Assembly: GCF_900111775.1 (NCBI RefSeq)
Contig: NZ_FOJJ01000007.1
Coordinates: 1 to 64,000, forward strand
Source of the DNA: Desulfuromonas acetexigens
GTDB taxonomy: Bacteria > Desulfobacterota > Desulfuromonadia > Desulfuromonadales > Trichloromonadaceae
DNA: 64,000 bases
Direction: 5' to 3'
Shown here: in pieces, positions 54,461-64,000 of the stretch
How the letters are laid out: every line of letters starts with the position of its first letter
Numbering within the stretch: position 1 is the first letter of the stretch
Notes under the pieces: generated by a model
The model's database searches: none
Seen by the model: the letters and a program-made list of their open reading frames with translations, nothing else
What the model was told of the DNA's origin: nothing
Made by a program: the position numbers and the translations under genes

Positions 54461-57133
54461 CTAATGGGCCTGGCGCCAGTTGGCGCCGACGCCGATGTCG
54501 ACCAGCAGCGGCACGCTCAGCGCCACCGCCCCTTCCATCTCGCTCCGCACCAGTTCCCGCACCCGCTCCAGCTCGACTTCCGGCACGTCGAAAACCAGTT
54601 CGTCATGCACCTGCAGCACCATCCGCGTCTGTAGTCCTTCCTCCGTAAGCCGCCGGTGGATACGGACCATGGCGACCTTGACGATGTCGGCGGCCGAGCC
54701 CTGAATCGGGTAGTTGATGGCGTTGCGTTCGGCATAAGAGCGAATCGCGCCGTTGCTGCTGGCGATTTCGGGAACGGCGCAGCGCCGACCGAGCAACGTG
54801 GTGACGTACTGTTTCGCGCGAGCCTCCTCCTTCTTGCTCTCCATGAAGGTCTTGATGCCGGGATAGCGCGCGAAGTAGTTGTCGATGAAGACTTGCGCCT
54901 CGCGGGTCGGGATACCGAGGTCCTTGCCGAGGCTGAAGGCGCCCATGCCGTAGATCACCCCAAAGTTGATGGTCTTGGCCTGACGACGCATTTCGCTCGT
55001 TACCATCTCAGGGAAGACGCCGAAGACTTCGCTGGCGGTGCGTTTATGAATGTCCTCCCCCTGGGCGAAGCTCTCCTTGAGCACCGCCTCGTCGGCCAGA
55101 TGGGCAAGAATACGCAGCTCGATCTGCGAGTAGTCGGCGGCGAGAAGCACATTCCCCTCGGCGGGGATGAAGGCCTCGCGGATGCGCCCCCCCTCCTCGG
55201 TGCGGATCGGGATGTTCTGCAGGTTCGGCTCGCTGGAAGAGAGCCGGCCGGTGGCGGTCACCGCCTGGTTGAAACTGGTGTGGATGCGCCCGCTATCGGG
55301 GTTGACCAGCTTCGGCAGAGCGTCGCAGTAGGTATTCTTGAGCTTGGCCAACGAGCGGTGTTCAAGGATGCGCGCCGCCACGGGATTCTGCTCGGCCAGG
55401 GCACTCAAGACCTCGACGTCGGTGGACCAGCCGGTCTTGGTCTTCTTCCCCTTGGGAAGTTTCAGCCGCTCAAAAAGCACCTCGCCGAGCTGCTTGGGCG
55501 AGGCGATATTGAAGGGGCCGCCCGCCAGTTCGTAAATCTCCCGTTCCAGGGCCGAAAGTTTCCCTTCCATCTCTTTCGACAGCGCCCCGAGAAAGTCGCT
55601 GTCGATGCGGATGCCGGCCCATTCCATGTCCGTCAGCACCTCGACCAGCGGCATTTCCACCTCATCGAAAAGCCGGCGCTGTTCCATTTCCTTCAACTTG
55701 GGTTCGAGCACTGCCTCCAGACGCAGGGTGATGTCGGCATCCTCGGCGGCGTAGTGGATGGCTTTTTCCACCTCGACCTCGGCGAAGCCGATCTGCTTCT
55801 TGCCGCTGCCCGCCACCTCGGCGTAACTGACGGTCTTGTGCCCGAGCAGGTCGCTGGCCAGAGCATCCATGCCGTGGCTCTTGGCGGCGGGCTGGGCCAG
55901 ATAGGAGGCAATCATGGTGTCGAAAAACGGTCCTTTGACTTCGATCCCGGCCCGACGCAGCACGAGCAGGTCGTACTTGAGGTTCTGGCCAATCTTGAAC
56001 AATGCGGGATCTTCGAGCAGCGGCCGCAGCGCTTCCAGCACGTGTTTGGAGTCGAGCTGTTCAGGGGCGCCCAGGTAGCGATGGCCGACGGGGAGGTACC
56101 AGGCCTCTTTCTCCTTGATCGAAAAGGAGAGGCCGACCAGATCGGCGCGCACCGCGTCGAGACTGGTCGTCTCGGTGTCGAAGGCGAAACGTCCGGCGCG
56201 GCGCAGTTCGGCTGTCAGTTCGTCGAGTCCGGCCGCATCCAGCACCCCTCGGTAACCACTGCCGTCGGCGCGGGTTTCCGTAGAGAATTCCTGGATGAGC
56301 TTGTGGAATTCCAGTTCCTTGAAGAGGGCGGTCAGCGCCTCACGGTTCGGTTCGGAAAAGGCGAAGCTCGAATAATCGAGCTCCAGAGGCAGATCATCGA
56401 CCAGGGTCACCAGTTGCTTCGACAGCCGCGCCTGTTCGGCGAACTGCCGCAGCTTCTCCCCCATCTTCCCCTTCACCTCGGCGCTGCGCTCCAGCAGATT
56501 CTCCACCGTGCCGAATTCGCGGATGAGTTTGACCGCCGTCTTCTCACCGATCCCCGGCACCCCGGGAATATTGTCGGAGCTGTCCCCGGCCAGGGCTTGC
56601 ACCTCGATGACCTTGTCCGGCGTGCCGCCGAAACGCTCCGCCACCTCCGCTGGACCGGAGACCTTATCCTTCATGGTGTCGAGCAGGCGAATGCGGTCGC
56701 TGACGATCTGCATCAGGTCCTTGTCGCCGGTGACGACGGTGATCTCCAGGCCCTCGGCGGCGAACTTTTTCGCCAGGGTCGCGATGATGTCGTCCGCCTC
56801 ATAGCCCGCCTTCTCGATCGCCGGCATATTGAAGGCCCGCACCACCTCCTTGATGTAGGGGATCTGCGGCACCAGATCCTCGGGCATCGCCGTGCGGTTG
56901 GCCTTGTACTCGGGATAAAGCTCCTTGCGGAAGGTCGGCCCCTTGGCGTCGAAGACTACCGCCAGATGGTCGGGCGCATGCTCGCGCACCACCTTGAGCA
57001 GCATGTTAATGAAACCAAGAACGGCGTTGGTGGCGAAGCCCTTGGAATTGGAAAGATGGCGGATGGCGAAGTAGGCGCGATAGATATAACTGGAGCCGTC
57101 GATGAGATAAAGACGTTTGGGCTGGTCGGTCAT
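54461..57133 (-). CDS. polA: DNA polymerase I
   Basis: 890 residues, full-length. The 5'-3' exonuclease domain spans about 1-290 (LYLIDGSSYIYRAYFAI, GYEADDIIATLA, VVTGDKDLMQIV, GDSSDNIPGVPGIGEKTA). The 3'-5' exonuclease domain spans about 300-490 with intact acidic residues (FDTETTSLD). The polymerase domain has motif A DYSQIELRILAHL, motif B RRQAKTINFGVIYGMG and motif C LQVHDELVFD. Used in replication primer removal and repair. Divergent from lon. Confidence 0.98.
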   Translation of the reverse strand: MTDQPKRLYLIDGSSYIYRAYFAIRHLSNSKGFATNAVLGFINMLLKVVREHAPDHLAVVFDAKGPTFRKELYPEYKANRTAMPEDLVPQIPYIKEVVRAFNMPAIEKAGYEADDIIATLAKKFAAEGLEITVVTGDKDLMQIVSDRIRLLDTMKDKVSGPAEVAERFGGTPDKVIEVQALAGDSSDNIPGVPGIGEKTAVKLIREFGTVENLLERSAEVKGKMGEKLRQFAEQARLSKQLVTLVDDLPLELDYSSFAFSEPNREALTALFKELEFHKLIQEFSTETRADGSGYRGVLDAAGLDELTAELRRAGRFAFDTETTSLDAVRADLVGLSFSIKEKEAWYLPVGHRYLGAPEQLDSKHVLEALRPLLEDPALFKIGQNLKYDLLVLRRAGIEVKGPFFDTMIASYLAQPAAKSHGMDALASDLLGHKTVSYAEVAGSGKKQIGFAEVEVEKAIHYAAEDADITLRLEAVLEPKLKEMEQRRLFDEVEMPLVEVLTDMEWAGIRIDSDFLGALSKEMEGKLSALEREIYELAGGPFNIASPKQLGEVLFERLKLPKGKKTKTGWSTDVEVLSALAEQNPVAARILEHRSLAKLKNTYCDALPKLVNPDSGRIHTSFNQAVTATGRLSSSEPNLQNIPIRTEEGGRIREAFIPAEGNVLLAADYSQIELRILAHLADEAVLKESFAQGEDIHKRTASEVFGVFPEMVTSEMRRQAKTINFGVIYGMGAFSLGKDLGIPTREAQVFIDNYFARYPGIKTFMESKKEEARAKQYVTTLLGRRCAVPEIASSNGAIRSYAERNAINYPIQGSAADIVKVAMVRIHRRLTEEGLQTRMVLQVHDELVFDVPEVELERVRELVRSEMEGAVALSVPLLVDIGVGANWRQAH

Positions 57134-57222
57134 GAAAGTCTCCCGGTGGATTCAAGTGGATGGCGGCGGGCATTATTTCACAGACAGAGCCGATCGCCAA
57201 ACCCTATCGACGACTCGCCCGG

Positions 57223-57251
57223 TTGACAAACCCCGCCGGAATGATTAGCTT
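57223..57251 (+). promoter_or_regulatory. Possible sigma-70 promoter of lon
   Basis: TTGACA at 57223-57228 and TAGCTT at 57246-57251 are 17 bases apart, about 38 bases before the lon ATG in the divergent polA-lon spacer. The -10 is weak. No CIRCE-type or classical heat-shock element is visible. Confidence 0.4.
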
Positions 57252-57288
57252 GCGGCGAACACTGGAAAATTAAGGAGCGGACTTATCC

Positions 57289-59703
57289 ATGGCAGAAGAT
57301 AAAGACGAACCAGTCGAAAACGAAGAGAATCCCGAAATCCCTGACCCTTCCCCCCAGCCTTCCGAGCTGGTGCTGGCCGCCGACATTCTTCCGGCTGCCC
57401 TGCCGATCCTGCCCTTGCGGCCGCGGCCGGCCTTCCCCAGCCTGCTGATCCCCATGGCGGCCACCGGCCCCCATCAGGTCCAGGCGGTGAAGAAGGCCCT
57501 GGAGAGTCCGTCCCAGGCCTTGGGGCTGGTCATGGTGCGCGACCTGGAGCGGGAGGACACGCCGGAGAACCTGCACAAAATCGGCGTGGTCGGCAAGATC
57601 GTCAAGGTCATCCATACCGACGACGACAGCATCCATTTTCTCATCAACTGCCTGGAACGCTTCTCCATCGAAGAGCTGACCGAGACCCCCGAAGGGCTCT
57701 TCGCCCGAGCGCGCTACCACTACGGCGCTGAGCTGTCGGTCAATCCCGAGCTCAAGGCCTATTCCATGGCGATCATCGCCACCCTCAAGGAGCTGGTGCA
57801 GATCAATCCCCTCTACTCGGAGGAGATCAAGCTCTTTCTCAACCGCTCCAGCATGAACGATCCCGGGCGACTGGCCGATTTCGCCGCCAACCTGACTTCC
57901 GCCGATGGCCAGGAATTGCAGGGAATTCTCGAAACCTTCGACGTGCGCCGGCGCATCGACCGGGTGCTGGTGGCGTTGAAAAAAGAACTGGAGGTTTCGC
58001 GCCTGCAGACCAAGATCACCAAGCAGATCGAGGAGAAGGTTTCGGCCCAGCAGCGGGAGTTCTTCCTCAAGGCCCAGCTCAAGGAGATCAAGAAGGAACT
58101 GGGGCTGGAAAAGGAAGGGAAGACGACCGAGATCGAAAAGTTTCAGCAGCGGCTGGAAGGACTCAAGCTCAATGCCGAGGCGCAGAAGGCAGTGGACGAC
58201 GAACTGGAAAAGCTGCAACTGATCGAGCCGTCGTCGCCGGAATACAACGTCTCGCGCAACTATCTCGAGTGGCTGACCATCCTCCCCTGGGGCAAGTTCA
58301 GCAAGGACAGCTACAAGCTCGACCGGGCGCGTAAAATGCTCGACCGCGACCACTACGGTCTCGACGACGTCAAGGAGCGCATCCTCGAATTCATCGCCGT
58401 CGGCAAGCTCAAAGGCGACATCTCCGGCTCGATCCTCTGCCTGGTCGGCCCCCCCGGTGTCGGCAAGACCTCGGTCGGCAAGAGCATCGCCGATGCCCTC
58501 GGCCGGCAGTTCTACCGCTTCTCGTTGGGCGGCATGCGCGACGAAGCGGAGATCAAGGGACACCGCCGCACCTACATCGGCGCCATGCCGGGCAAATTCA
58601 TCCAAGCGATGAAGAGCGCCGGCACCGCCAACCCGGTGCTGATGCTCGACGAAATCGACAAGATCGGCGCCAGCTATCAGGGAGATCCGGCCTCGGCCCT
58701 GTTGGAGGTGCTCGACCCCGAGCAGAACGGCAGTTTCCGCGATCACTATCTGGATGTCCCCTTCGATCTTTCCAACGTCCTTTTCGTCGCTACGGCCAAC
58801 CAACTCGACACCATCCCGGCGCCGCTCCTCGACCGCATGGAGCTGATCCGCCTGTCGGGGTACATCCTTGAGGAGAAGATAGAGATCGCCAAGCGCTACC
58901 TGATCCCCAAGGCCCTCAAGAACCACGGCCTGCAAAAAGGGCAGGTGAGCATCCGCAAGGAGGCGCTGGTGACCATCATCGACGGCTACGCCCGCGAGGC
59001 CGGGGTGCGCAGCCTGGAGAACCGCATCAAGAAGATCATGCGCAAGGCGGCAATGGAGTTCGCCGGCGGCCGTAGCGAGAATATTGTCATCGGCAAGAAG
59101 GAGGTCGAAACCTACCTCGGCAAACCGGTCTTTGTCGCCGACGAGGTTTTCGAGAACGTCCCCGGCGTCGTCACCGGCCTGGCCTGGACCAGCATGGGCG
59201 GCGCGACGTTGCAGATTGAGGCGACCGCCATGCCGAGCAAGGGCAAGGGCTTTAAGCAGACCGGCCAGCTTGGCAAGGTCATGGTCGAAAGCTCGGAGAT
59301 CGCCTATTCCTATGTCATGGCCCATCTCAAGGAGTACGGCACCGCCGAAGACTACTTCGACACCCACTTCGTTCATCTCCACGTCCCGGCCGGCGCCACG
59401 CCCAAGGACGGCCCCTCGGCCGGGGTGACCATGACCACCGCGCTGCTCTCGATGATCACCGGCCAGCCGGTGAAAAAGCGCCTCGGCATGACCGGCGAGC
59501 TGACCCTCACCGGCCGGGTGCTGCCCATCGGCGGGGTCAAGGAAAAGACGATCGCCGCCCGCCGCGCCGGGCTTACGACCCTGATCTTCCCCGAAGGCAA
59601 CCGCAAGGACTTCGAAGAACTCCCCGATTACCTGCGCGAAGGGATCGAAGTTCATTTCGCCGCCGAATACACCGACGTCTTCCGCATCGCCTTGAAATCC
59701 TGA
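57289..59703 (+). CDS. lon: ATP-dependent protease Lon
   Basis: Cytoplasmic AAA+ protease for damaged and regulatory proteins. 804 residues: LAN substrate-binding domain (about 40-235, [20 protein letters not shown]), coiled region, AAA+ module with Walker [10 protein letters not shown], Walker [12 protein letters not shown] and sensor [11 protein letters not shown], and the C-terminal protease domain with catalytic Ser710 ([10 protein letters not shown]) and Lys753 ([10 protein letters not shown]). The acidic, proline-rich first ~35 residues extend slightly beyond typical Lon. AAGGAGCGG precedes the ATG. Confidence 0.98.
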   Translation: MAEDKDEPVENEENPEIPDPSPQPSELVLAADILPAALPILPLRPRPAFPSLLIPMAATGPHQVQAVKKALESPSQALGLVMVRDLEREDTPENLHKIGVVGKIVKVIHTDDDSIHFLINCLERFSIEELTETPEGLFARARYHYGAELSVNPELKAYSMAIIATLKELVQINPLYSEEIKLFLNRSSMNDPGRLADFAANLTSADGQELQGILETFDVRRRIDRVLVALKKELEVSRLQTKITKQIEEKVSAQQREFFLKAQLKEIKKELGLEKEGKTTEIEKFQQRLEGLKLNAEAQKAVDDELEKLQLIEPSSPEYNVSRNYLEWLTILPWGKFSKDSYKLDRARKMLDRDHYGLDDVKERILEFIAVGKLKGDISGSILCLVGPPGVGKTSVGKSIADALGRQFYRFSLGGMRDEAEIKGHRRTYIGAMPGKFIQAMKSAGTANPVLMLDEIDKIGASYQGDPASALLEVLDPEQNGSFRDHYLDVPFDLSNVLFVATANQLDTIPAPLLDRMELIRLSGYILEEKIEIAKRYLIPKALKNHGLQKGQVSIRKEALVTIIDGYAREAGVRSLENRIKKIMRKAAMEFAGGRSENIVIGKKEVETYLGKPVFVADEVFENVPGVVTGLAWTSMGGATLQIEATAMPSKGKGFKQTGQLGKVMVESSEIAYSYVMAHLKEYGTAEDYFDTHFVHLHVPAGATPKDGPSAGVTMTTALLSMITGQPVKKRLGMTGELTLTGRVLPIGGVKEKTIAARRAGLTTLIFPEGNRKDFEELPDYLREGIEVHFAAEYTDVFRIALKS

Positions 59704-59749
59704 CCAATCACCAGCAACCCATCACCAATCACTGACTTTCGGAGTCCCA

Positions 59750-59980
59750 ATGACCGTCGAAGAACTCAAAACCGCCGTCCTCGCCCTCGACCCCGAGCAG
59801 AAAAAAACCTTCATGCTCGAAACCCTCACCCCCCTCGCCGGCGACGCGGTCAAGGATCCCGCCTTTCTCATGCAGCTTTTCCCCGTCTTTCTCGGCATCC
59901 TCAAGGAAAGCGGCATGGATCTGCAGCAACTGCTCCAATTCGCCATGATGATGAACGGCGGGCCGAAAACCGGAGCCTGA
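59750..59980 (+). CDS. Small protein of unknown function downstream of lon
   Basis: 76 residues, no family recognised. Predicted mostly helical and amphipathic (EELKTAVLALDPEQKKTFMLETLTPLAGDAVKDPAFLMQLFPVFLGILKESGMDLQQLLQFAMMM), acidic at the start and Met-rich near the end. Codon usage resembles its neighbours, the ATG follows CGGAGTCCCA, and the gene lies 46 bases after lon in the same direction, so it is likely real and possibly co-transcribed. Confidence 0.65.
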   Translation: MTVEELKTAVLALDPEQKKTFMLETLTPLAGDAVKDPAFLMQLFPVFLGILKESGMDLQQLLQFAMMMNGGPKTGA

Positions 59981-60097
59981 TTCAACCCCGGGATACGTCT
60001 TGACTTTCCCCGGTGGAAAGGCTTGAATGCGGCATGTTTTCATGCTGTTTTCACGATTAACGTCGGGGGAGAGATGAGCTTTATCATGCGATAAACA

Positions 60098-60140
60098 CGA
60101 ACCGCCCGTCCGGCCTCATTCGGATGGGCGGTTCGTTTGC
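60098..60140 (+). terminator. Strong intrinsic terminator downstream of lon and the small gene
   Basis: CGAACCGCCCGTCCG (60098-60112) pairs with CGGATGGGCGGTTCG (60121-60135) around an 8-base loop, with one mismatch, followed by TTTGCTT. It marks the border between the lon transcript and the restriction-modification locus. Confidence 0.85.
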
Positions 60141-60180
60141 TTGCCCCCATGGTAACCGCACCCCGGTTCACGGATCACTC

Positions 60181-62847
60181 ATGACCCACCTCTACCAATT
60201 GCTCGCCGATAACGTCCGTCTCTGGCGCGAAGCCGGTTATCCCTGCGAGAAATTCCCGGCCATCGGCGAGATTCTGCAATTTCAGACCGCCGACGATTCG
60301 GGCCGGAACTTGCGTTTCCTGCGCCCGCCGCAGTTCCGGGCGCTGGAGGTCTACTGGCATCTGCGACTGGTCGAGAAGACGCCGCATATTCTTGACCTCT
60401 ACAAAGCCGGCTACCGGAAAAAGGCGGATTTAATCAAAGCGCTGGGGATTCCGCAAAAAGCCTTTGAAGAAGCCGACTACGACGTCGAGCCGCTGCTTGC
60501 GCGCATCAAAACCGACGACCGGTTCGTCAAGGATTTCAAGCTTGAAGCCCTGCGCGAAACCCTGACCCTGGAATATCCCAGCTACATCCTGGCGCTGGCC
60601 ATGGGCGCCGGGAAAACCATCCTGGTCGGGGCGATCATCGCCACCGAATTCGCCATGGCGCTGGAATATCCGACCACCGGCGACGATCTGAAAGATGCCT
60701 TTGTCGAAAATGCCCTGGTCTTCGCGCCGGGGAAGACCATCATCGAGTCGTTGCGGGAATTGGCTGAAATCCCCTTCGACAAAATCCTTCCGCCGCGTTT
60801 TTTCAAGGGGTTCGCCGCCTCGGTCAAGCTGACCTTCACCCCGGACGGGGCCAAGGACATTCCGGTCATCCGCAACTCGAATTTCAACATCGTCGTCACC
60901 AACACCGAAAAAATCCGGATTCAGAAGCCGACCGTGCGCGCCGGCAAGGGCTGGACCCAGTTGCAGCTTATGGAAAAGGAAAAGCAGCTTTCCGAGGATG
61001 CCAACCTGCGCTTGCAGACCATCGCCAGCCTGCCGCATCTCGCGGTTTTTTCCGACGAAGCCCACCACACCTACGGCCAGGCCATGGGCGAGGAGTTGAA
61101 AAAGGTCCGCAAAACCGTCGATTACCTGCACCACAACAGCCCCAACCTGATCTGCGTCGTCAACACCACCGGCACCCCCTATTACCAGAAACAGCCCCTC
61201 AAGGACGTCGTCACCTGGTACGGACTTTCCGAGGGGATCAGGGATCGCATTCTCAAGGACGTTTCGGGCAACATCCACGCCTACAGCTTCGACGCCGGCA
61301 ACGCCGACAAATTCATCGCCGAGGTGGTCAAGGATTTTTTTACCGACTACGGCGAGGTCGCGCTCCCCAACGGCGCCCCGGCCAAGCTGGCGCTCTATTT
61401 TCCCCAGACCGACGATCTCGAAGAACTGCGCCCCGCCATCGAAGCGGCGCTGACCCTGGCCGGACAATCACCCGCCGTCGTGTTGCGCAACACCTCCGCT
61501 TCGAGCAAGGATGAAATCGACGCCTTCAACCGGCTCAACGACCCGCACAGCCCGCACCGGGTCATCCTGCTGGTCAACAAGGGGACCGAGGGCTGGAACT
61601 GCCCCAGCCTGTTCGCCTGCGCCCTCGCCCGCAAACTGAAAAACTCCAACAATTTCGTGCTTCAAGCCGCGACCCGCTGCCTGCGCGAGGTTCCCGGCAA
61701 CAACGCCAAGGCCCGTATTTATCTTTCGATGGACAACCGCGCCGTGCTCGACAAGCAGTTGCGGGAAACCTACGGCGAAACCCTGGACGAACTTTCCCAT
61801 GCCGGCGGCGAGACCCTGACCGTCACCCTGCGGGTACGCAAGGCCCAGCTGCCGCCGCTGGTGATCGAACAGACCTTGCGCACCGTCACCCGCGTAGGGG
61901 CGATTGGCGAATCGCCCTTGTCTTTGAATATGCCGACTGCAACCAAGGAACAAAGTCTGACCCTGGCGCGGTTCGACATCGCCAGGCAGCAGGCGACGAC
62001 GGCGGTGCTGCGGCAGATCGGCGAGGGCGTCACCATCGCCACCGAGCCAGACGGCGAAGATCTGTACACGGCCGCCGCCAAGCTCGCCGAATGGTATCGC
62101 CTCGACCCGTGGCCGCTGCACGCCGAACTGAAACGGCTTTACGGCGACGGCGGCGACGTGCCGACGGCCCATCTCGCCGAGCTTTGCCGACAGATCGAGC
62201 AACAGGTCTGCGCCTACGAAGTGAAGGAAACCAAGGTCGAAAAGGCGCTGGCGCTCATCAAGCCGGAGGGCTTCACGCGGGAGGAAACGGCGGACGGCGC
62301 GGTGATCTACACCGCCGAAATTCGCATTCCCAAAGACAAAGGGCATCTGTTGAGTCCCTGGCCCGACGGGAATTTCGGCTACCATTACGACCCGTACAAC
62401 TTTGACTCCAACCCCGAAAAGAGCTTTTTCGCCGATCACCTGCTGCCGCATATCGAGGCACATCCCGACGAGGTCGAGGACATCTACTTTATCGGCGGGC
62501 TCACCGACCCCGGCAAGACGGATTTTTTCGTGGAGTACAAGGATGACAAGGGGCACTGGCGCAACTACTTCCCCGATTTCCTCATCCGCCTGAAAGGGAA
62601 AGGGAAGCAGCCGGGCAAGTGCCTGATCGTGGAGATCAAGAATGCGCAGTGGGAAACGACCGTCAACGACGAGCTGAGAAGCGGCAGGGCGGTGAGCAAG
62701 GAAGGGCGCAAGGCGATGGCGATGACGCGCTGGGTCGATCTGAACCCCGCGCGGTTGAAATACCAGATCATTTTTGCCGACAACGAGCCGCCGCGCGACG
62801 AAGTGGCCAAGGCCAAGGCGTTTGTGACCGAGGGAAATCATGAGTGA
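60181..62847 (+). CDS. Type III restriction enzyme, helicase/endonuclease (Res) subunit
   Basis: ATP-dependent translocase and nuclease of a type III restriction-modification system, acting with the Mod subunit. 888 residues: an SF2 helicase core with Walker A AMGAGKT (140-146), DEAH box at 292-295 (SDEAHHTYG), motif III TTGTPYY, motif VI-like FVLQAATRCLRE, and a C-terminal PD-(D/E)xK nuclease motif (YFPDFLIRLKGKGK...CLIVEIKNAQ). ATG at 60181 (MTHLYQLL) is the likely start. The stop overlaps mod by 8 bases. An in-frame REP-like palindrome lies at 61894-61917. Confidence 0.92.
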   Translation: MTHLYQLLADNVRLWREAGYPCEKFPAIGEILQFQTADDSGRNLRFLRPPQFRALEVYWHLRLVEKTPHILDLYKAGYRKKADLIKALGIPQKAFEEADYDVEPLLARIKTDDRFVKDFKLEALRETLTLEYPSYILALAMGAGKTILVGAIIATEFAMALEYPTTGDDLKDAFVENALVFAPGKTIIESLRELAEIPFDKILPPRFFKGFAASVKLTFTPDGAKDIPVIRNSNFNIVVTNTEKIRIQKPTVRAGKGWTQLQLMEKEKQLSEDANLRLQTIASLPHLAVFSDEAHHTYGQAMGEELKKVRKTVDYLHHNSPNLICVVNTTGTPYYQKQPLKDVVTWYGLSEGIRDRILKDVSGNIHAYSFDAGNADKFIAEVVKDFFTDYGEVALPNGAPAKLALYFPQTDDLEELRPAIEAALTLAGQSPAVVLRNTSASSKDEIDAFNRLNDPHSPHRVILLVNKGTEGWNCPSLFACALARKLKNSNNFVLQAATRCLREVPGNNAKARIYLSMDNRAVLDKQLRETYGETLDELSHAGGETLTVTLRVRKAQLPPLVIEQTLRTVTRVGAIGESPLSLNMPTATKEQSLTLARFDIARQQATTAVLRQIGEGVTIATEPDGEDLYTAAAKLAEWYRLDPWPLHAELKRLYGDGGDVPTAHLAELCRQIEQQVCAYEVKETKVEKALALIKPEGFTREETADGAVIYTAEIRIPKDKGHLLSPWPDGNFGYHYDPYNFDSNPEKSFFADHLLPHIEAHPDEVEDIYFIGGLTDPGKTDFFVEYKDDKGHWRNYFPDFLIRLKGKGKQPGKCLIVEIKNAQWETTVNDELRSGRAVSKEGRKAMAMTRWVDLNPARLKYQIIFADNEPPRDEVAKAKAFVTEGNHE
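61894..61917. repeat. REP-like palindrome within res
   Basis: A 24-bp element, GTAGGGGCGATT-GGC-GAATCGCCC, identical to the mod copy (62972-62995) except for its 3 central bases. It is read in frame as VGAIGESP within RTVTRVGAIGESPLSL. Confidence 0.7.
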
Positions 62848-64000
62848 GAAAAAAGAGATCAAAATCGCCGCCGCCAAGGGCCGCCCGATGCTGACCTGGG
62901 TGGGGAAACGGCCGTTGCGCAGCGTGACCGCCTTTCCCGCGCAGCATGTGGAGACGTTCTCCCCCGCAGACGTAGGGGCGATTCATGAATCGCCCGTCTG
63001 GAAAGATTGGCCCGCCGCCTACCCCCAGGGCGGCCTGCTCTTTCACGGCGACAACAAGGAGGTGCTGGGGCACCTGCTGGCCAACGGCTTTCGCGGCAAG
63101 GTCAAGCTCATCTACATCGACCCGCCTTTCGACTCCGGCGCCGACTACGTGCGCAAGGTGCAACTGCGCGGCGGCGCGGCCACCGCCAAGATCGACGGGG
63201 AGAGCTACGCCCTCGGCGAGCAGATTCAGTACACCGACATCTGGGCCAACGACAACTATTTGCAGTTCATGTATGAGCGGCTGATGCTGTTGAGGGAGTT
63301 GCTGGCGGAGGATGGGTCGATTTATTTGCACTGCGACCAGCGAAAGCAGCATCATCTCAGATGCATACTTGATGAAATCTTTGGCTCAGATTCCTTCAGA
63401 AATCAAATCAGTCGGATAAAGTGTAACCCCAAGAACTTCGAACGAACGGCATTTGGAAACATCCATGATATTGTTTTTTTCTATGCTAAAGGTCAAAACA
63501 ACACATGGAATGATCAAGTTGAAGAACTTGACTCCGAAGACATGGAGAGGCTTTTTGGAAAAACAACTGAGGATGGGAAAAAGTACACGACCGTTGCCCT
63601 CCATGCTTCCGGTGAGCGAAAAGGGCCGACTGGTGAACCTTGGCGAGGCATAAAACCCCCGCCTGGCCGACATTGGGCATATGTCCCCGAGATGCTTGAT
63701 AAATTTGATGATGATGGGCGAATCGAATGGTCCTCCACAGGAAATCCAAGGCTTATTTTATATGCTGAGGATCAAGGGAATCGTCGGGTACAGGACGTTT
63801 GGACCATGAAGGACCCTATCTACAGCATTTACCCGACCGAAAAAAACAACGATTTGCTTTGCCGAATTATCCATGCTTCAACAAGGCCAGGGGATTTGAT
63901 TCTCGACTGTTTCATCGGCTCCGGCACCACCGCCGCCGTGGCCCAGAAACTCGGCCGCCGCTGGATCGGCTGCGACATCAACAAGGGGGCGATCCAGACC
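62840..64000 (+). CDS. Type III DNA adenine methyltransferase (Mod), 5' part; continues past the window
   Basis: Provides sequence recognition and N6-adenine methylation for the type III system. 387 codons are open to the right edge with no stop. Motif IV is DPPF at 94-97 (LIYIDPPFDSGADYV); motif I is DCFIGSGTT at about 356-364, followed by AAVAQKLGRRWIGCDINKGAI. This motif order is that of beta-class methyltransferases, with the target-recognition domain between. Bases ~63330-63890 are clearly more AT-rich than the rest, marking that domain as mosaic. A REP-like palindrome inserts VGAIHESP near residue 47. ATG overlaps res by 8 bases. Confidence 0.92.
   Translation, partial: MSEKKEIKIAAAKGRPMLTWVGKRPLRSVTAFPAQHVETFSPADVGAIHESPVWKDWPAAYPQGGLLFHGDNKEVLGHLLANGFRGKVKLIYIDPPFDSGADYVRKVQLRGGAATAKIDGESYALGEQIQYTDIWANDNYLQFMYERLMLLRELLAEDGSIYLHCDQRKQHHLRCILDEIFGSDSFRNQISRIKCNPKNFERTAFGNIHDIVFFYAKGQNNTWNDQVEELDSEDMERLFGKTTEDGKKYTTVALHASGERKGPTGEPWRGIKPPPGRHWAYVPEMLDKFDDDGRIEWSSTGNPRLILYAEDQGNRRVQDVWTMKDPIYSIYPTEKNNDLLCRIIHASTRPGDLILDCFIGSGTTAAVAQKLGRRWIGCDINKGAIQT
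62972..62995. repeat. REP-like palindrome within mod
   Basis: Contains the perfect 20-bp palindrome gggcgattcatgaatcgccc (62976-62995) preceded by GTAG. It is in frame as VGAIHESP between FSPAD and VWKDW. Partner of the copy in res. Confidence 0.75.

Noticed and set aside
54656-57226. An 856-codon open frame on the plus strand opposite polA
   Set aside because: Antisense shadow of polA with no domain and no ribosome site.
57283-59655. A 790-codon open frame on the minus strand opposite lon
   Set aside because: Antisense shadow of lon; the composition mirrors the codon bias of the real gene.

Overview
The window looks like chromosomal DNA of a GC-rich (roughly 60% by eye), Gram-negative, anaerobic deltaproteobacterium of the Desulfuromonadales/Geobacter type. 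This is inferred from a giant multiheme c-type cytochrome with mixed CxxCH and CxxxxCH haems, an aldehyde:ferredoxin oxidoreductase, pyruvate phosphate dikinase, several sigma-54-type promoters and many periplasmic-sensor kinases and c-di-GMP proteins. I cannot name the species.

Layout. 1-0.7 kb: the 3' end of an IS256-type transposase, whose insertion has cut off a small secreted-protein gene that keeps its own sigma-54-like promoter. 0.7-7.3 kb: mscL; a leftward operon of a MoaD-like protein, a W/Mo aldehyde:ferredoxin oxidoreductase and an NAD(P) aldehyde dehydrogenase; then a rightward rhomboid protease, YbaK and a SIR2-like protein. 7.4-23.4 kb: a signalling region with three modules that each pair a substrate-binding-protein-like sensor with a signalling output (two PhnD-type lipoproteins plus a kinase; an ABC_sub_bind sensor plus a kinase split by an apparent 1-base frameshift; an ABC_sub_bind sensor plus a GGDEF-EAL protein). 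Small membrane and metabolic genes (a YdcZ-type transporter, a second YbaK-like protein, hisF, a PhnA-like protein) lie among them. 23.5-30.9 kb: the 2414-residue cytochrome behind a near-consensus sigma-54 promoter.

30.9-31.8 kb: a RelBE-like toxin-antitoxin pair flanked by two copies of an ~85-bp sequence that contains a terminator and the 3' end of a 34-residue rubredoxin-like gene. 31.8-38.8 kb: a rhomboid-TPR protein, a TRIC channel, FAH hydrolase, a DUF2520 protein, endonuclease V, a zinc-ribbon protein, a 2-hydroxyacid dehydrogenase and a two-gene YeeE/YedE transporter. The first YeeE gene has an in-frame UGA at the conserved cysteine of its signature motif, followed by a SECIS-like hairpin, so it is probably a selenoprotein. 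38.9-46.9 kb: leftward mgtE-recO-glyQ-glyS-ppdK. 47-54.4 kb: a beta-hydroxyacid dehydrogenase, another sensor kinase, an outer-membrane beta-barrel, a FecR/OmpA/CHASE2-HD-GYP operon and a lone receiver protein.

54.4-64 kb: polA and lon are divergent. Beyond a strong terminator lies a type III restriction-modification locus: res is complete and mod runs off the window end. Both R-M genes carry an in-frame copy of the same REP-like palindrome, and the middle of mod is visibly AT-rich, as expected for an exchanged target-recognition domain. No tRNA, rRNA or CRISPR array was seen.
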